From Chthoniobacter flavus (GTDB lineage Bacteria; Verrucomicrobiota; Verrucomicrobiia; Chthoniobacterales; Chthoniobacteraceae), in the NCBI GenBank assembly GCA_945860355.1, contig CAMARB010000011.1:1-41254 (forward strand): a stretch of 41,254 nucleotides of DNA. The letters are read 5' to 3'. A model generated the notes under the pieces. It was not told where the DNA came from. It ran no database searches and saw nothing but the letters and a program-made list of their open reading frames with translations. Positions 14,336 to 24,000 of this stretch are shown here, piece after piece. Every line of letters begins with the position of its first letter. The stretch's first letter is position 1. A program made the position numbers and the translations under genes.

Positions 14336-16981
14336 ATGTTGCAGGCCAACCCTCTCATGCTTTCCATCAGATCCGGACGTGTCTCAAATCGTCTTGCCAT
14401 CGCGTTCCTTGGCCTTCTGGCCCTGCCCGGGGCCCGCTCTCTTTCCGCAGCAGAACCGGGTCGCCCATTTCTGGAACAGCACTGCTTCGACTGCCACGAC
14501 GCCGACACCCAGAAAGGCAACCTCAACCTCTCCGCACTCCAGTATCAGCCGAGCAATCCCGGCAACTTTGAGACGTGGGTCAAAATCCACGACAACGTGG
14601 CCTGCGGCGAGATGCCTCCGAAGAAAAAGGCGCGTCCTCTTGAGGATCAAAGGAGAGCGTTTCTTTCGGAGCTTGCCTCGAAGCTCATCGCTACGGAAAG
14701 GGAGCGCTCGGAAACTTCAGGACGCGCAGTGTTTCGGCGGCTCACGCGGACCGAGTATGAGAACGCCCTCAAAGACCTTCTGGATCTCCCGGAGTTGCAC
14801 GTGAAAGAAATGCTGCCCGCCGACGGGTTGCGGCACGGCTTCGACAAGGTCGGCGAGGCGCTGGACATTTCCCACGTTCAACTCTCCAAATACTTGGAAG
14901 CGGCCGAACGCGCTCTGGTCGCCGCCACAGCCACCCGGGCCACGCCCCCGCCCGTTTTTCAGCGGCGCCTCTACCCGACACAATCCTTCAAGTTCCACAT
15001 GAACCTGACGCTGGGAAGCGCGGTGCTGCTCAAGGACGGCAAGCCCGATCCCCTCTGGCCCGTCTTGGCGGAACGACGCGACTCACCGGACCTGGGAAAA
15101 ATCAAAACCCCGGACTTCTCCAAGCTCCAACAGTCGGTTGCTTTGCTCACCCCGAATCTGGAGGGCTGGCTCAAAAGCATGACATTCGCCCCGATCCACG
15201 CGGGCCGGTACAAACTCCGGCTCTCGACGTGGAGCTTCCAATGGAACGCGGGCAAGATCGAACCCGCGACCATCCAGCAAACCGCCAGGCTCCAGGTGGG
15301 GCCCAGGACATTGGGGTATTTTGGCGCTCCGTCAATGACCCCCGCCCTCCACGAAATTGAGCCGTGGCTTGAGATGGGTGACGAGGTCATCTTCGACCCT
15401 GCCTCATTTTTCTGGACCGGCTCTCAAATCCATCAGCGGAAAGGCGGCGGCGGCGCCTATGTCGGCCCGGCCGTCGTTGTCGACTGGCTCGAAGTCGACG
15501 GACCGCACTTCGAGGAATGGCCCCCTCAAAGCCACCGGCGCCTCTACGGAATGCTACCTCTTGAACCACTTGACCCCGCCCTCGGGCTCAACGCGCCGGA
15601 ACGGGTGCATTCCCGGCAAACACTCGGCTACGGCTGGCCTCAAACCAGCCAACTTCCCCCGGAGGAACGGGATTCCTCCCGGCTGTTCACGGTCTCGAGC
15701 CAGGATCCGGATGCAGACGCCAGGCGGCTGCTGGCCGAGTTTCTTCCCGTCGCCTTCCGCCGCCCGGTGAGCCCGGAGGACATCGAGGCGTATGCTCGCC
15801 TAGCCAAGGATCGTCTCGCGAAAAAGGATTGTTTCGAGCTCGCCATGCGCCATGCCTACCGGGCGGCGCTGACCTCCACCGAGTTCCTGTTCCGGGCCGA
15901 AACCCCTGGCCCCCTCAGCGCGTTCGCCCTCGCATCCAGACTCTCCTTCTGGCTGTGGAACTCCCAGCCCGACGCCCCTCTGCTCGCCGCTGCCGCCAAC
16001 GGATCTCTCCTCGAACCCCTCGTCCTGCACGCCGAGATGGAGCGCATGCTTAAAGATCCCCGGAGCAACCGCTTCGCCGCCGATTTCCTCGACCAATGGC
16101 TCAACCTCCGGGACATCGACGCCACGGATCCTGACGCCGCTCTCTACCCCGAATTTCACCGCTACCTGAAAGAGTCCATGCTGGACGAGAGCCGCTCTTT
16201 TTTCAGGGAACTCATTGATTCCAACCTGCCGGCGTCAAACATCCTCCACTCGGATTTCGCTATGCTCAACCAGCGCCTCGCCGAGCACTATGGAATCGCG
16301 GGCGTTGAAGGCCCGCAGATCCGCAAGGTCCGCCTTCCCGACGACAGTCACAGGGGCGGATTCCCCACGCAGGCCAGCGTGTTAAAAGTGACCGCTAACG
16401 GAACCGTGTCGTCGCCCGTCGTGCGAGGCGTGTTCTTCACCGAACGCTTCCTCGGCCTCCCCGTGCCGCCCCCTCCCCCGGGTATCCCTGCCATCGATCC
16501 CGACACCCGGGGGGCCACCACCGTGCGAGAACAACTCGACAAACACCGGGCCGACACGAGCTGCGCCGCCTGCCACCGCAAAATGGATCCCCCGGGACTC
16601 GCTTTGGAAAACTACGACGTCATCGGAGGCTGGCGCTCCAATTACCGTTCCCTGGACAAAGGTTCGCCGGTGAGCGTCCGACTACCGGACGGTGCCTCCG
16701 TCCGCTACAAAGAAGGTCCCACGGTCGATCCCAGCGGTGAAACCGCCCACAGTGAAGCCTTCGGCGACCTGCTCGGACTAAAAGGCCTCATTCTCAAGAA
16801 ACCCGAAACGGTTGCGCGCGCGTTCACCGCCCAAATGCTGGCCTATGCAACCGGCGCCGAGGTCGGGTTTTCTGACCGCGCGGAACTCGACCGGATCGTA
16901 GCCCAGACCGCCGCAGGAAATTACCGCGTACGGGATCTGCTCCACGCAATCGGCCAAAGCCGCCTCTTTCTCAACAAGTAA
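14336..16981 (+). CDS. Exported PSD-type di-haem cytochrome protein (DUF1592/DUF1588/DUF1585)
   Basis: An 881-residue exported protein typical of Planctomycetes and Verrucomicrobiota. A signal peptide is visible (residues 8-39; ATG 14357 is an alternative start). An N-terminal cytochrome c segment holds CFDCH (50-54). DUF1587-like, DUF1595-like and DUF1592-like regions follow (FRRPVSPEDIEAYARL; LASRLSFWLWNSQPD). A DUF1588 region with a second haem motif CAACH (743-747) leads into MDPPGLALENYDVIGGWR, and a DUF1585 region closes it (FTAQMLAYATGAEVGFSDRAELDRIV). Members are encoded next to DUF1552 proteins, as here 23 bp downstream. The role is unproven; electron transfer coupled to breakdown of complex polymers is often proposed. 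Confidence 0.92.
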   Translation: MLQANPLMLSIRSGRVSNRLAIAFLGLLALPGARSLSAAEPGRPFLEQHCFDCHDADTQKGNLNLSALQYQPSNPGNFETWVKIHDNVACGEMPPKKKARPLEDQRRAFLSELASKLIATERERSETSGRAVFRRLTRTEYENALKDLLDLPELHVKEMLPADGLRHGFDKVGEALDISHVQLSKYLEAAERALVAATATRATPPPVFQRRLYPTQSFKFHMNLTLGSAVLLKDGKPDPLWPVLAERRDSPDLGKIKTPDFSKLQQSVALLTPNLEGWLKSMTFAPIHAGRYKLRLSTWSFQWNAGKIEPATIQQTARLQVGPRTLGYFGAPSMTPALHEIEPWLEMGDEVIFDPASFFWTGSQIHQRKGGGGAYVGPAVVVDWLEVDGPHFEEWPPQSHRRLYGMLPLEPLDPALGLNAPERVHSRQTLGYGWPQTSQLPPEERDSSRLFTVSSQDPDADARRLLAEFLPVAFRRPVSPEDIEAYARLAKDRLAKKDCFELAMRHAYRAALTSTEFLFRAETPGPLSAFALASRLSFWLWNSQPDAPLLAAAANGSLLEPLVLHAEMERMLKDPRSNRFAADFLDQWLNLRDIDATDPDAALYPEFHRYLKESMLDESRSFFRELIDSNLPASNILHSDFAMLNQRLAEHYGIAGVEGPQIRKVRLPDDSHRGGFPTQASVLKVTANGTVSSPVVRGVFFTERFLGLPVPPPPPGIPAIDPDTRGATTVREQLDKHRADTSCAACHRKMDPPGLALENYDVIGGWRSNYRSLDKGSPVSVRLPDGASVRYKEGPTVDPSGETAHSEAFGDLLGLKGLILKKPETVARAFTAQMLAYATGAEVGFSDRAELDRIVAQTAAGNYRVRDLLHAIGQSRLFLNK

Positions 16982-17004
16982 GACCCGTCCGCATTCCAGC
17001 GCCC

Positions 17005-18267
17005 ATGCCCAACTCGTTCTCCCGTCGACAATTTCTGCTGCGCGCCGCCGGTGCAGCCCTCGCGCTCCCCCTTCTGGAGTCGCGAGCCCAATCCGGAGAC
17101 GCTCTCTGCCCCATGCGGATGGTGTTTATCATGACAAACATGGGCGTCATTCCGCGCTACTTTTTCCCGGAACAACCGGGAAAGGACTACGCAAGCACCC
17201 CCTACCTGGACCTGCTTTCTGAGCATCGGCACCGCTTCACGGTCTTCAGCGGGGTGTCGCATCCGGGAGTCGACGGAAACCACTCCTCGGAACGCAGCTT
17301 CCTCTCCTGCGCCCCGCGCCCCGGAGCCAGCAGTTTCAAAAACTCTCTCTCCGTCGATCAATTTGCCGCCGAACAGATCGGCCCCAAAACCCGGTTTAAC
17401 TCCCTGGTTCTGGGGGTCGGCAAGGGGCATATGGGCACCCCCTCCACGACCCGAGACGGCGTTCAGCTGCCCTGCGAACACAGCCCCGCCCAACTTTACC
17501 GCAAGCTTTTCATCCAAGGCACTCCCGAGGAGGTCGAGCGCAACATCGACAACCTCCGCAAAGGCGGCAGCATCCTCGACTTCGTCCGCAACGAAGCGCG
17601 CGGCCTGGGCAAAAATCTACCCGCCCGGGATCGGACCCGGCTCGACCAGTACTTCACCTCGGTCCGCGAACTCGAACAGCGCCTCGAGCACTCTGAAGCG
17701 TGGGAACTCAAACCCAAACCCTCCGTCTCCGCCCCCGCACCCAAAGACATCCCGGACGATGGCGAGGTCGAAGCCCAGACCGATCTCATGTACGACACGT
17801 TCCGGCTGGCGCTTGAAACCGATAGCACTCGGATCGTCAGCATCTATCTGGGCCCTCTGCTCGTCACCGCGAAGATCCCGGGGGTCAAGAACCAAACTCA
17901 CGCCCTGACCCATCACGGGAACGATCCCGCCAAGATCGAAGAGCTCCGCAGGATCGAGGAAGCCCAGTTCCGCAGCTTGAACAAGCTCATGTCCCGCCTA
18001 GCGAGCGTGAGCGAGCCGGGAGGCTCGCTGCTGGACCACACCATGCTTCTCTACGGCTCCAACCTCAGCAACGCCAACGCCCACGACACCACCAACCTCC
18101 CGCTTCTCTTTGCAGGCGGCGGATTTCAACACGGCCAACACCTCGCCTTCGATAAAACCCGCAACAAACCGCTGGCCAACCTTTTCGTCAGCATGCTACA
18201 GCGCAGCGGCCTTGAAAGCGACCGCTTCGCCTCCAGCACGGGCACCATGCCCGGCTTGGAAGTCTGA
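17005..18267 (+). CDS. Tat-exported DUF1552 protein
   Basis: A 420-residue protein starting with a twin-arginine signal (SRRQFLLRAAGAALALPLLE, residues 6-25), so it is probably exported folded, with a cofactor or metal. Typical DUF1552 segments are MRMVFIMTNMGVIPRYFFP, FSGVSHPGVDGNHSSERSFL, SVDQFAAEQIG, YDTFRLALETDSTRIVSIYLG, ALTHHGNDPAK and the late TMLLYGSNLSNANAHDTTNLP. The fold is related to DUF1501/alkaline-phosphatase-like exported proteins, but the activity is unknown. It almost always partners the PSD cytochrome encoded just upstream and is followed 39 bp later by an SGNH hydrolase gene. Confidence 0.93.
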   Translation: MPNSFSRRQFLLRAAGAALALPLLESRAQSGDALCPMRMVFIMTNMGVIPRYFFPEQPGKDYASTPYLDLLSEHRHRFTVFSGVSHPGVDGNHSSERSFLSCAPRPGASSFKNSLSVDQFAAEQIGPKTRFNSLVLGVGKGHMGTPSTTRDGVQLPCEHSPAQLYRKLFIQGTPEEVERNIDNLRKGGSILDFVRNEARGLGKNLPARDRTRLDQYFTSVRELEQRLEHSEAWELKPKPSVSAPAPKDIPDDGEVEAQTDLMYDTFRLALETDSTRIVSIYLGPLLVTAKIPGVKNQTHALTHHGNDPAKIEELRRIEEAQFRSLNKLMSRLASVSEPGGSLLDHTMLLYGSNLSNANAHDTTNLPLLFAGGGFQHGQHLAFDKTRNKPLANLFVSMLQRSGLESDRFASSTGTMPGLEV

Positions 18268-18306
18268 CACCCGCCCCCGCCCGCGCCCCTCCACGCCTCC
18301 CACTCC

Positions 18307-19194
18307 ATGAAATCACCCCGACACCTCATGTCCCGCCCATTCATCGCAACCCCCTGCATCGCTCTTTGCGCCCTTTTCAGCGTCTCATCGGCCTCCGCCA
18401 TCGATTACCCCGCCGCCACTCCTGAACCCCAGAAGACCGGCTGGCCTCTCACCGAAGCGGAGCTCACGTTCATTCTGACGCCCGAACATGCGCGCCGCCC
18501 CGGCGCAGAGAAAAAAATGCATACCCCGGAGCTCTGGCCTGTTGTTCCGTCCGCAGGCTCCTGGGGCGGCACATCCTGGTTGGATATGCACACCCGGCTC
18601 GTCGCCAACACACAGGCCAATCAGGGCCCTATCGATTGCCTCCTCGTCGGCGACAGCATCACGATGCAGTGGGGGGCCGCATGGAAGAAACATTTCGGCC
18701 ATTACAAGGCGGTCAACATCGGCATCGGCGGCGACAAAACCCAGAACGTCCTCTGGCGCTTGGACCATGGCGGTGTCGACGGCCTCACTCCAAAAGTCAT
18801 CGTGCTGATGATCGGCAACAACAACATGTTCTTCTCCAGGGAAACCGGCACCGAGCCGGTCGCGAGAGGCATTCAATCGTGCGCAGAAAACCTTCTCGAA
18901 AAGTTTCCCGCCGCCGAGCTCATCCTGGCCAAAATCCTCCCCGCTCACGCCCCGGGAAACCCGTTCTATGAGGACATCAAAAGCACCAATGCGGCGCTAG
19001 ATTCACTCAACCTCGCCCAGAACCCGCGCATTCACATGCTCGACCTCTGGAGCGATGTCACAAACCCCGACGGCAGCCTCAAGCCGGGCATCTTTACCAC
19101 CGACAACATCCATCTCACCCAGGAAGGCGGCTATGAACTCTACGCCTCCAAACTTAAGCCGGTGATCGAGGCGCTCCTAGGGCAATCCAAGTGA
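18307..19194 (+). CDS. Secreted SGNH/GDSL hydrolase, first of two tandem copies
   Basis: A 295-residue exported esterase-type hydrolase. A signal sequence ends near residue 31. A family-specific front part (GWPLTEAEL, then PEHARRPG, PELWPVVPSAGSW) precedes the SGNH core: block I LLVGDSIT with nucleophile Ser117, block II GIGGD, block III MIGNNN and block V DNIHLT with the catalytic Asp/His pair. This is the PAF-acetylhydrolase/carbohydrate acetylesterase-like branch, which removes acyl groups from glycans or lipids. It shares layout with the next gene, so the two are paralogues. An earlier ATG at 18307 is used; ATG 18328 would also leave a signal peptide. Confidence 0.9.
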   Translation: MKSPRHLMSRPFIATPCIALCALFSVSSASAIDYPAATPEPQKTGWPLTEAELTFILTPEHARRPGAEKKMHTPELWPVVPSAGSWGGTSWLDMHTRLVANTQANQGPIDCLLVGDSITMQWGAAWKKHFGHYKAVNIGIGGDKTQNVLWRLDHGGVDGLTPKVIVLMIGNNNMFFSRETGTEPVARGIQSCAENLLEKFPAAELILAKILPAHAPGNPFYEDIKSTNAALDSLNLAQNPRIHMLDLWSDVTNPDGSLKPGIFTTDNIHLTQEGGYELYASKLKPVIEALLGQSK

Positions 19195-19221
19195 TCCGGG
19201 ACCGCTTTACAAACCCCTTCC

Positions 19222-20148
19222 ATGAACGCCGCCCGAGCCGCATCCTGCCTCCTTTTAGCCATTGGACACCTCGCATGCACTTCCGTGCACGCGGTGGACT
19301 ACCCCTACAAACCGTATTCTGAAGGCAAACTCGACCCCCAACCCTCTGGCTGGCCCCTGAGTCCCGCCGAGCTTCTGTGGGTCGAACAGCCCGAGTATTC
19401 GCGGAAACCCGGCCACGAGGCGCACAAACATCTGCCTGAAATGTGGCCCGTAACGCCCACCGCCGGCCACTGGAAACCCAAGGCGGAAGGCGACGGCAAT
19501 CGCTGGCTCCAGAACCACCAAACCCTCGTCTCCCTCGTCCAAGCCGCCAAAGGCTCTGTCGACGTCGCTCTTCTCGGTGACAGCATCACCCAAGCCTGGG
19601 GCGGCGGCTGGAACCAAGCGCCTGTGAACCCCGCGTGGGCTGGCCGCTTTCCAAATCTTAAGATGCTCAACCTCGGCATCGGCGGCGACCGGACAGAGGG
19701 AATCCTTTGGCGCCTCGAACACGGCGCGCTTGATGGCGTTTCCCCTCGGATCATCGTTCTCCTGATCGGTGTTAATAACGCGCCCCTGGTCACCGCCAAC
19801 GGCATTCCGCCCGCACGGGTCGCCGAAGGCATTCACCTTTGCGTGGGCAACCTCCGTGAACGCTGCCCGAATTCCCAGATCGTTGTGGTCAAGACCCTGC
19901 CGGGGTTCGCCCATCAATCCACCGTTCACGCCGACATCCAACGCATCAACTCAGCCGTCGAAACTCTCAAGCTCGATTCCGATCCGTTCGTGCATCTGCT
20001 CGATCTGTGGACGGATTTCACGGAGTCGGACGGTTCGCTGAAAAAAGCCGCTTACGCAGGTGATGACCTGCATCTCAGCAACGCGGGATACGAGATCTAC
20101 GCATCCCGACTCCAACCGCTCCTGGAAAAGCTGTTCTCCAAACAATGA
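19222..20148 (+). CDS. Secreted SGNH/GDSL hydrolase, second tandem copy
   Basis: A 308-residue exported paralogue of the preceding gene, 27 bp downstream. A signal peptide covers about residues 1-24. The same front motifs recur (SGWPLSPAELL, PEYSRKPG, PEMWPVTPTAGHW), then block I LLGDSIT with Ser121, block II GIGGD, block III LIGVNN and block V DDLHLS. Block III GVNN against GNNN in the first copy and an insertion before GIGGD suggest different substrates. It is the last gene of the four-gene export operon; no clear terminator follows. Confidence 0.9.
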   Translation: MNAARAASCLLLAIGHLACTSVHAVDYPYKPYSEGKLDPQPSGWPLSPAELLWVEQPEYSRKPGHEAHKHLPEMWPVTPTAGHWKPKAEGDGNRWLQNHQTLVSLVQAAKGSVDVALLGDSITQAWGGGWNQAPVNPAWAGRFPNLKMLNLGIGGDRTEGILWRLEHGALDGVSPRIIVLLIGVNNAPLVTANGIPPARVAEGIHLCVGNLRERCPNSQIVVVKTLPGFAHQSTVHADIQRINSAVETLKLDSDPFVHLLDLWTDFTESDGSLKKAAYAGDDLHLSNAGYEIYASRLQPLLEKLFSKQ

Positions 20149-20380
20149 CCCGAACCGGGCATGGGCGCACACCGCCGCCCCCTCGGTCGGAAACGTTTTG
20201 AGACACGGTTCATCGGCGGGACTTCCACGGTTTCAAAAGACGAAGCCGCGACGGAGAAGCTCTGCCTCCGGGCGGAGCAACCCATAGACAGCACGCCGGA
20301 ACAGAGCTCCAGGGCCCATTCACTCGCAGGACTTTCCGAGCCAAGTCCGAGCGGGGCCAAAGGCCCGCGTTGGCACAACC
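20149..20380. other. Intergenic region after the export operon
   Basis: No gene is supported. A GGGCC-AAA-GGCCC hairpin near 20354-20366 leads into the palindromic repeat cluster and may be its left-most element. Frames here are accidental. Confidence 0.4.
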
Positions 20381-20631
20381 GCTCCCCTACGCCTACGGCG
20401 CTCCCGTCCTCCAGCCCAAGGTTGCGGTCGCCAGATCGCTCCCTTGGGACCACATCCCACCAAACCTTTCAACCCCAACGGGGTTGCGCCCCATACGCCG
20501 TTCTCCCATCCGTCCCGGCCGGAACCGCTTTGCGGTTCAATCGGCACTCCACTCATTCCCAGGGTAGGCCTCATTCCATTCGGCCGACCCTGGGCTGGAG
20601 GTCGTAAGCCCTTCGGGCTGGAAGCCCGACC
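20381..20631. repeat. Palindromic repeat cluster, copy R1
   Basis: A 250-bp non-coding unit made of successive short hairpins, repeated at 38527-38766 and 38867-39108 in the same orientation. Hairpins include CAACCCC-AAC-GGGGTTG (20470-20486), AACCGC-TTT-GCGGTT (20523-20537), CCCAGGGT paired with ACCCTGGG (20558-20565 with 20587-20594) and AAGCCC-TTC-GGGCT. R1 is more diverged than the other two copies. The organisation resembles REP/BIME clusters mobilised by Y1 transposases. Confidence 0.88.
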
Positions 20632-20810
20632 ACCACTCCGCCGCCTTCCTCGGGGAGCCGCCTTCCTCGCGGGGCGGTGGGGGCGGCTGGGGACAGGCAA
20701 CCTGGGATCTGACCATTCACCGGGGATCCGCAGGCTTTCGCGCGAGCCCTCATCGGGAAGTTAAGCCGCAAGCGCCTCATTTTGAACGCAAGTCGGGGCT
20801 AGAGGGAGGG

Positions 20811-21058
20811 CTCACGCGTCTAAAATTCAGCTTTGCGGGGGGCGGGGACGCACAAGTTCTCAGAGTGCGTGGCAAGGCGGAGGGCCTTGTTCCCCGGGGG
20901 AACAGAGAGAGTAGCCAACGGTGGAGCAAAGCGACACCACCGGAACGCGGCCCCAAAAACACCCCACCCCGCGGCGGGGTGGCAGAGGATTTGTTCCCCG
21001 GGTGCTCTCTGGCTTTCAAGGAGCCCGGATAAGACATCCCTGCGTCGACGGGCTACAG
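20811..21058. repeat. Hairpin-rich element abutting the exoprotein stop codon
   Basis: A non-coding element of about 250 bp with strong hairpins: TGTTCCCC/GGGGAACA (20888-20904), CGGTGG/CCACCG enclosing AGCAAAGCGACA, and CCACCCCGC-G-GCGGGGTGG (20964-20982). GTTCCCCGGG recurs near 20994. It resembles a repeat type I recall from other environmental bacterial genomes, but only one copy is in this window, so repeat status rests on memory. Its right end coincides with the stop codon of the haemagglutinin-like gene (21053-21055). The sequence between R1 and this element (20632-20810) holds nothing recognised. Confidence 0.5.
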
Positions 21059-24000
21059 CTCCAGAAACTTCCGCCGCGCGCTTGGCTCGCCCGAAAGGAT
21101 CTGCCCGAGATTATCCCAGCGCCCATTGATTCCCAGCGTGCGGATCACCCAGATGTGACCGGAGGGTTCCAGCGTCTCGTCCCGGTAACCCAGACTCCAG
21201 TTCATCAGATCGAACGGAACCGGACGCACAAACGCAGGCCGCAGCGGAGCCTGATCTTCCGGCGTCACGGGCGGCTTCACGGGCACCTCGGGGTCCACAG
21301 GGATCGGAGGAATCATTGGCGGCTTCACAGCCAACGGCTGAAGGACATACCCGCTTCCGTCCACCGAGTTGAACTGCTCGGACATCCTCGCGTTTTTGGC
21401 CACCCCGGACCCGGCCAGCCGCGTCACGTTGTTTTTCCCAGAAACGGCCCCGCTGGCCGTGTTCCAAAAGACCGTCTTCGCGCCGGTCGAGTCCGGCGAA
21501 TAGGACAGCGTCCCGTTGAACGCGATCTTGGGGGAAACCATGCTCAGCCCGATGTCTTTGAGCCCCGCGTTCGTGAACTCCCCGGCGGCCCGCGCCAGCA
21601 CTTGGAGATTGTCCACATTGAGGTCCATCGAGACCGACGCGGCGAGGTCACCCACCACACCGCTCGCCGCCGTCACCGACAGCGCGCCGTTGCTCACCAC
21701 CAGCTTGTGGCCACCGCCCATCACGAACTTGTCCGACTCAAACGCCACGTCCCCACTCGGCTTCACGATCGACGAACGCCCGGAGGCCGTAGGACGTTCC
21801 GTCGGGTTGAGCGCGATCATGGCGCCGGACGCGTAACGGGCCCCTTGCAACACCAGCAAGTCACTCGCGTCCAAGGTCACGTCGCCCGCCGCCGACACGC
21901 CGCCCACTTCCACCCGGTTGCCGCGCGCGCTGAAACCCTCCAGCGCACCGCTTACGCCGGACTCACCCGTCACAGTCACGTTCCCGCTTGTCGCCAGCGA
22001 CACGGCGCCCGCACCGTCCGCCCCGGCATTGAGCGTCAAGGCCCCGCCCCCCGTGCTGCGCAGAGCAACAGGGCCCGACACCTGCACCGCGTCTCCGTAG
22101 GTCTGGGTGCCCGTCGTCGTCACGTCGCCGGTGATCTCGGTCGACCCGCCCGCGTCCGTGCTCAGGCTCGCCACGCTGATCCCGCCGCCCAGCGTCGTCA
22201 CCCCCGCCGTGTTCACCGTCAGATCATGCGCCCCGTCGGCCCCGCCGTTGAGCGCCAAAACCCCGCCGGCCGTGCTCGTCAGAATCGTAGCCGCCCCCAG
22301 AACCGCAGCGTCATCGTACGTCTGCGCACCCGTGGTTGTGATAGTTCCGGAAAGCCTCACCGTCCCGCCCGCGTCCGTCGTGACACTGCCCACGCTGATC
22401 CCGCCGCCCAACTGCGTGACGCCGCCCGTGTTGATCACCAGCGCCAGATCCCCCGTCGCCCCGGCGTTCAGGGTCACGTCGCCGGAATTCGTGCTCGTAA
22501 GCACCGCATCCTGCGCCAGCGTCACCCTGCCGCCGTACGTCTGCGCCCCGCTTGTGGTCACCGCACTCGTGCTCAGAAGGGTCGCGCCCGTCACTCCCAG
22601 CGTGCTCAGTCGGCTGACCGCGCCGTTAAACTCCGCGTTCCCGGTCACGCCGAGGCTGTTCGCACCACCCGCAACCGTGTCGGCAAAACTCACCGTCGTG
22701 CCGGTCAGCGCGGTGTCTCCGATCAACTCGGACTGTTCCCCGTAACTCTGGGCCCCGGTCGTCCGGATGTCGCCGGCAAGCCTCACCGTCCCGCCCGCGT
22801 CCGTCGTGACACTGCCGACGCTGATCCCTCCGCCCAGCTGCGTGACGCCGCTCGTGTTGATCACCAGCGCCTGATTCCCCGTCGCCCCGGCGTCCAGGGT
22901 CACGTCGCCGGAACCCGTGCTCGTAAGCACCGCATCCTGCGCCAGCGTCACCCTGCCGCCGTACGTCTGCGCCCCGCTTGTGGCCACCGCGCTCGTGTTC
23001 AGAAGGGTCGTGCCCGTCACTCCCAGCGCGCTCAGCCCGCTGACGGCACCGTTAAACTCCGCGTTCCCGGTCACGCCCAGGCTGTTCGCGCCGCCCGCAA
23101 CCGTGTCGACAAAACGCACCGTCGTCCCGGTCAGCGCCGCGTTGCTGCCCAGCGTCACCGCACCCGTGTAGGTTTGCGCTCCGGAGGTCGTCACCGTTCC
23201 GCCGTTGATTGCCGTGGTCCCGCTGACAGAAAGCGAGCTCAGGCCCGTGGCCGCACCTCCGAACACCGCGTTCCCGCCCACAGCGAGGCTGCTTGCGCCG
23301 CCCGCAAGCGTGTTGCCAAAACTCACCGTCGTGCCCGTCAGCAAGGTGTTTCCGATCAACTCCGCCTGTTCACCGTAACTCTGCGCACCGGTCGTCCGGA
23401 TGTCGCTGGAAAGCCTCACAGTGCCGGGTCCGTCCGTCGTGATACTCGCCACGTTGATGCCGCCCCCCAGCGTCGTCACTCCGGCCGTGTTCACCGTCAG
23501 ATCAAACGCCCCGCGGGCCCCGCCGTTGAACGCCACAGCCCCGCCGCCCGTGCTCGCCAGGGTCGTTGCCGCCCCCAGAACCGCCGCGTCGTTGTAAGTC
23601 TGCGCACCGCTGGTGGTCACCGTCCCGGGCAGCTCCACCGTGCCGCCCGCGTCGGTTTGCAGGCTGGCCAAGTTGATCGCGCCCCTGAGCCGCGTCACCC
23701 CGGAGGTGTTCACGTTGAGCGCGAACGCACCCGTCGCCCCCGCGTTCACGTTCACGTCGCTCGCGCCGGAGCTGCTCAGGGTCGTCGCGGCCCCCAGCAC
23801 AAGCGCGTCGGAGTAATCTTGCGACCCGCTGGTCGTCACCGCGCCGCCATTCAGCGCCGTGCTGCCGCCGACGTCCGTCAACACGCTGGCCGCCCGCACC
23901 GCGCCTTGAAAGGTCGCCGTCCCGGTCGAGAACACCGACAAGTCCCCGAGCGCCGTGGTCCCACCCAGCGCGGCCGACGCCGCGATGTTCCCGGCGCCCG

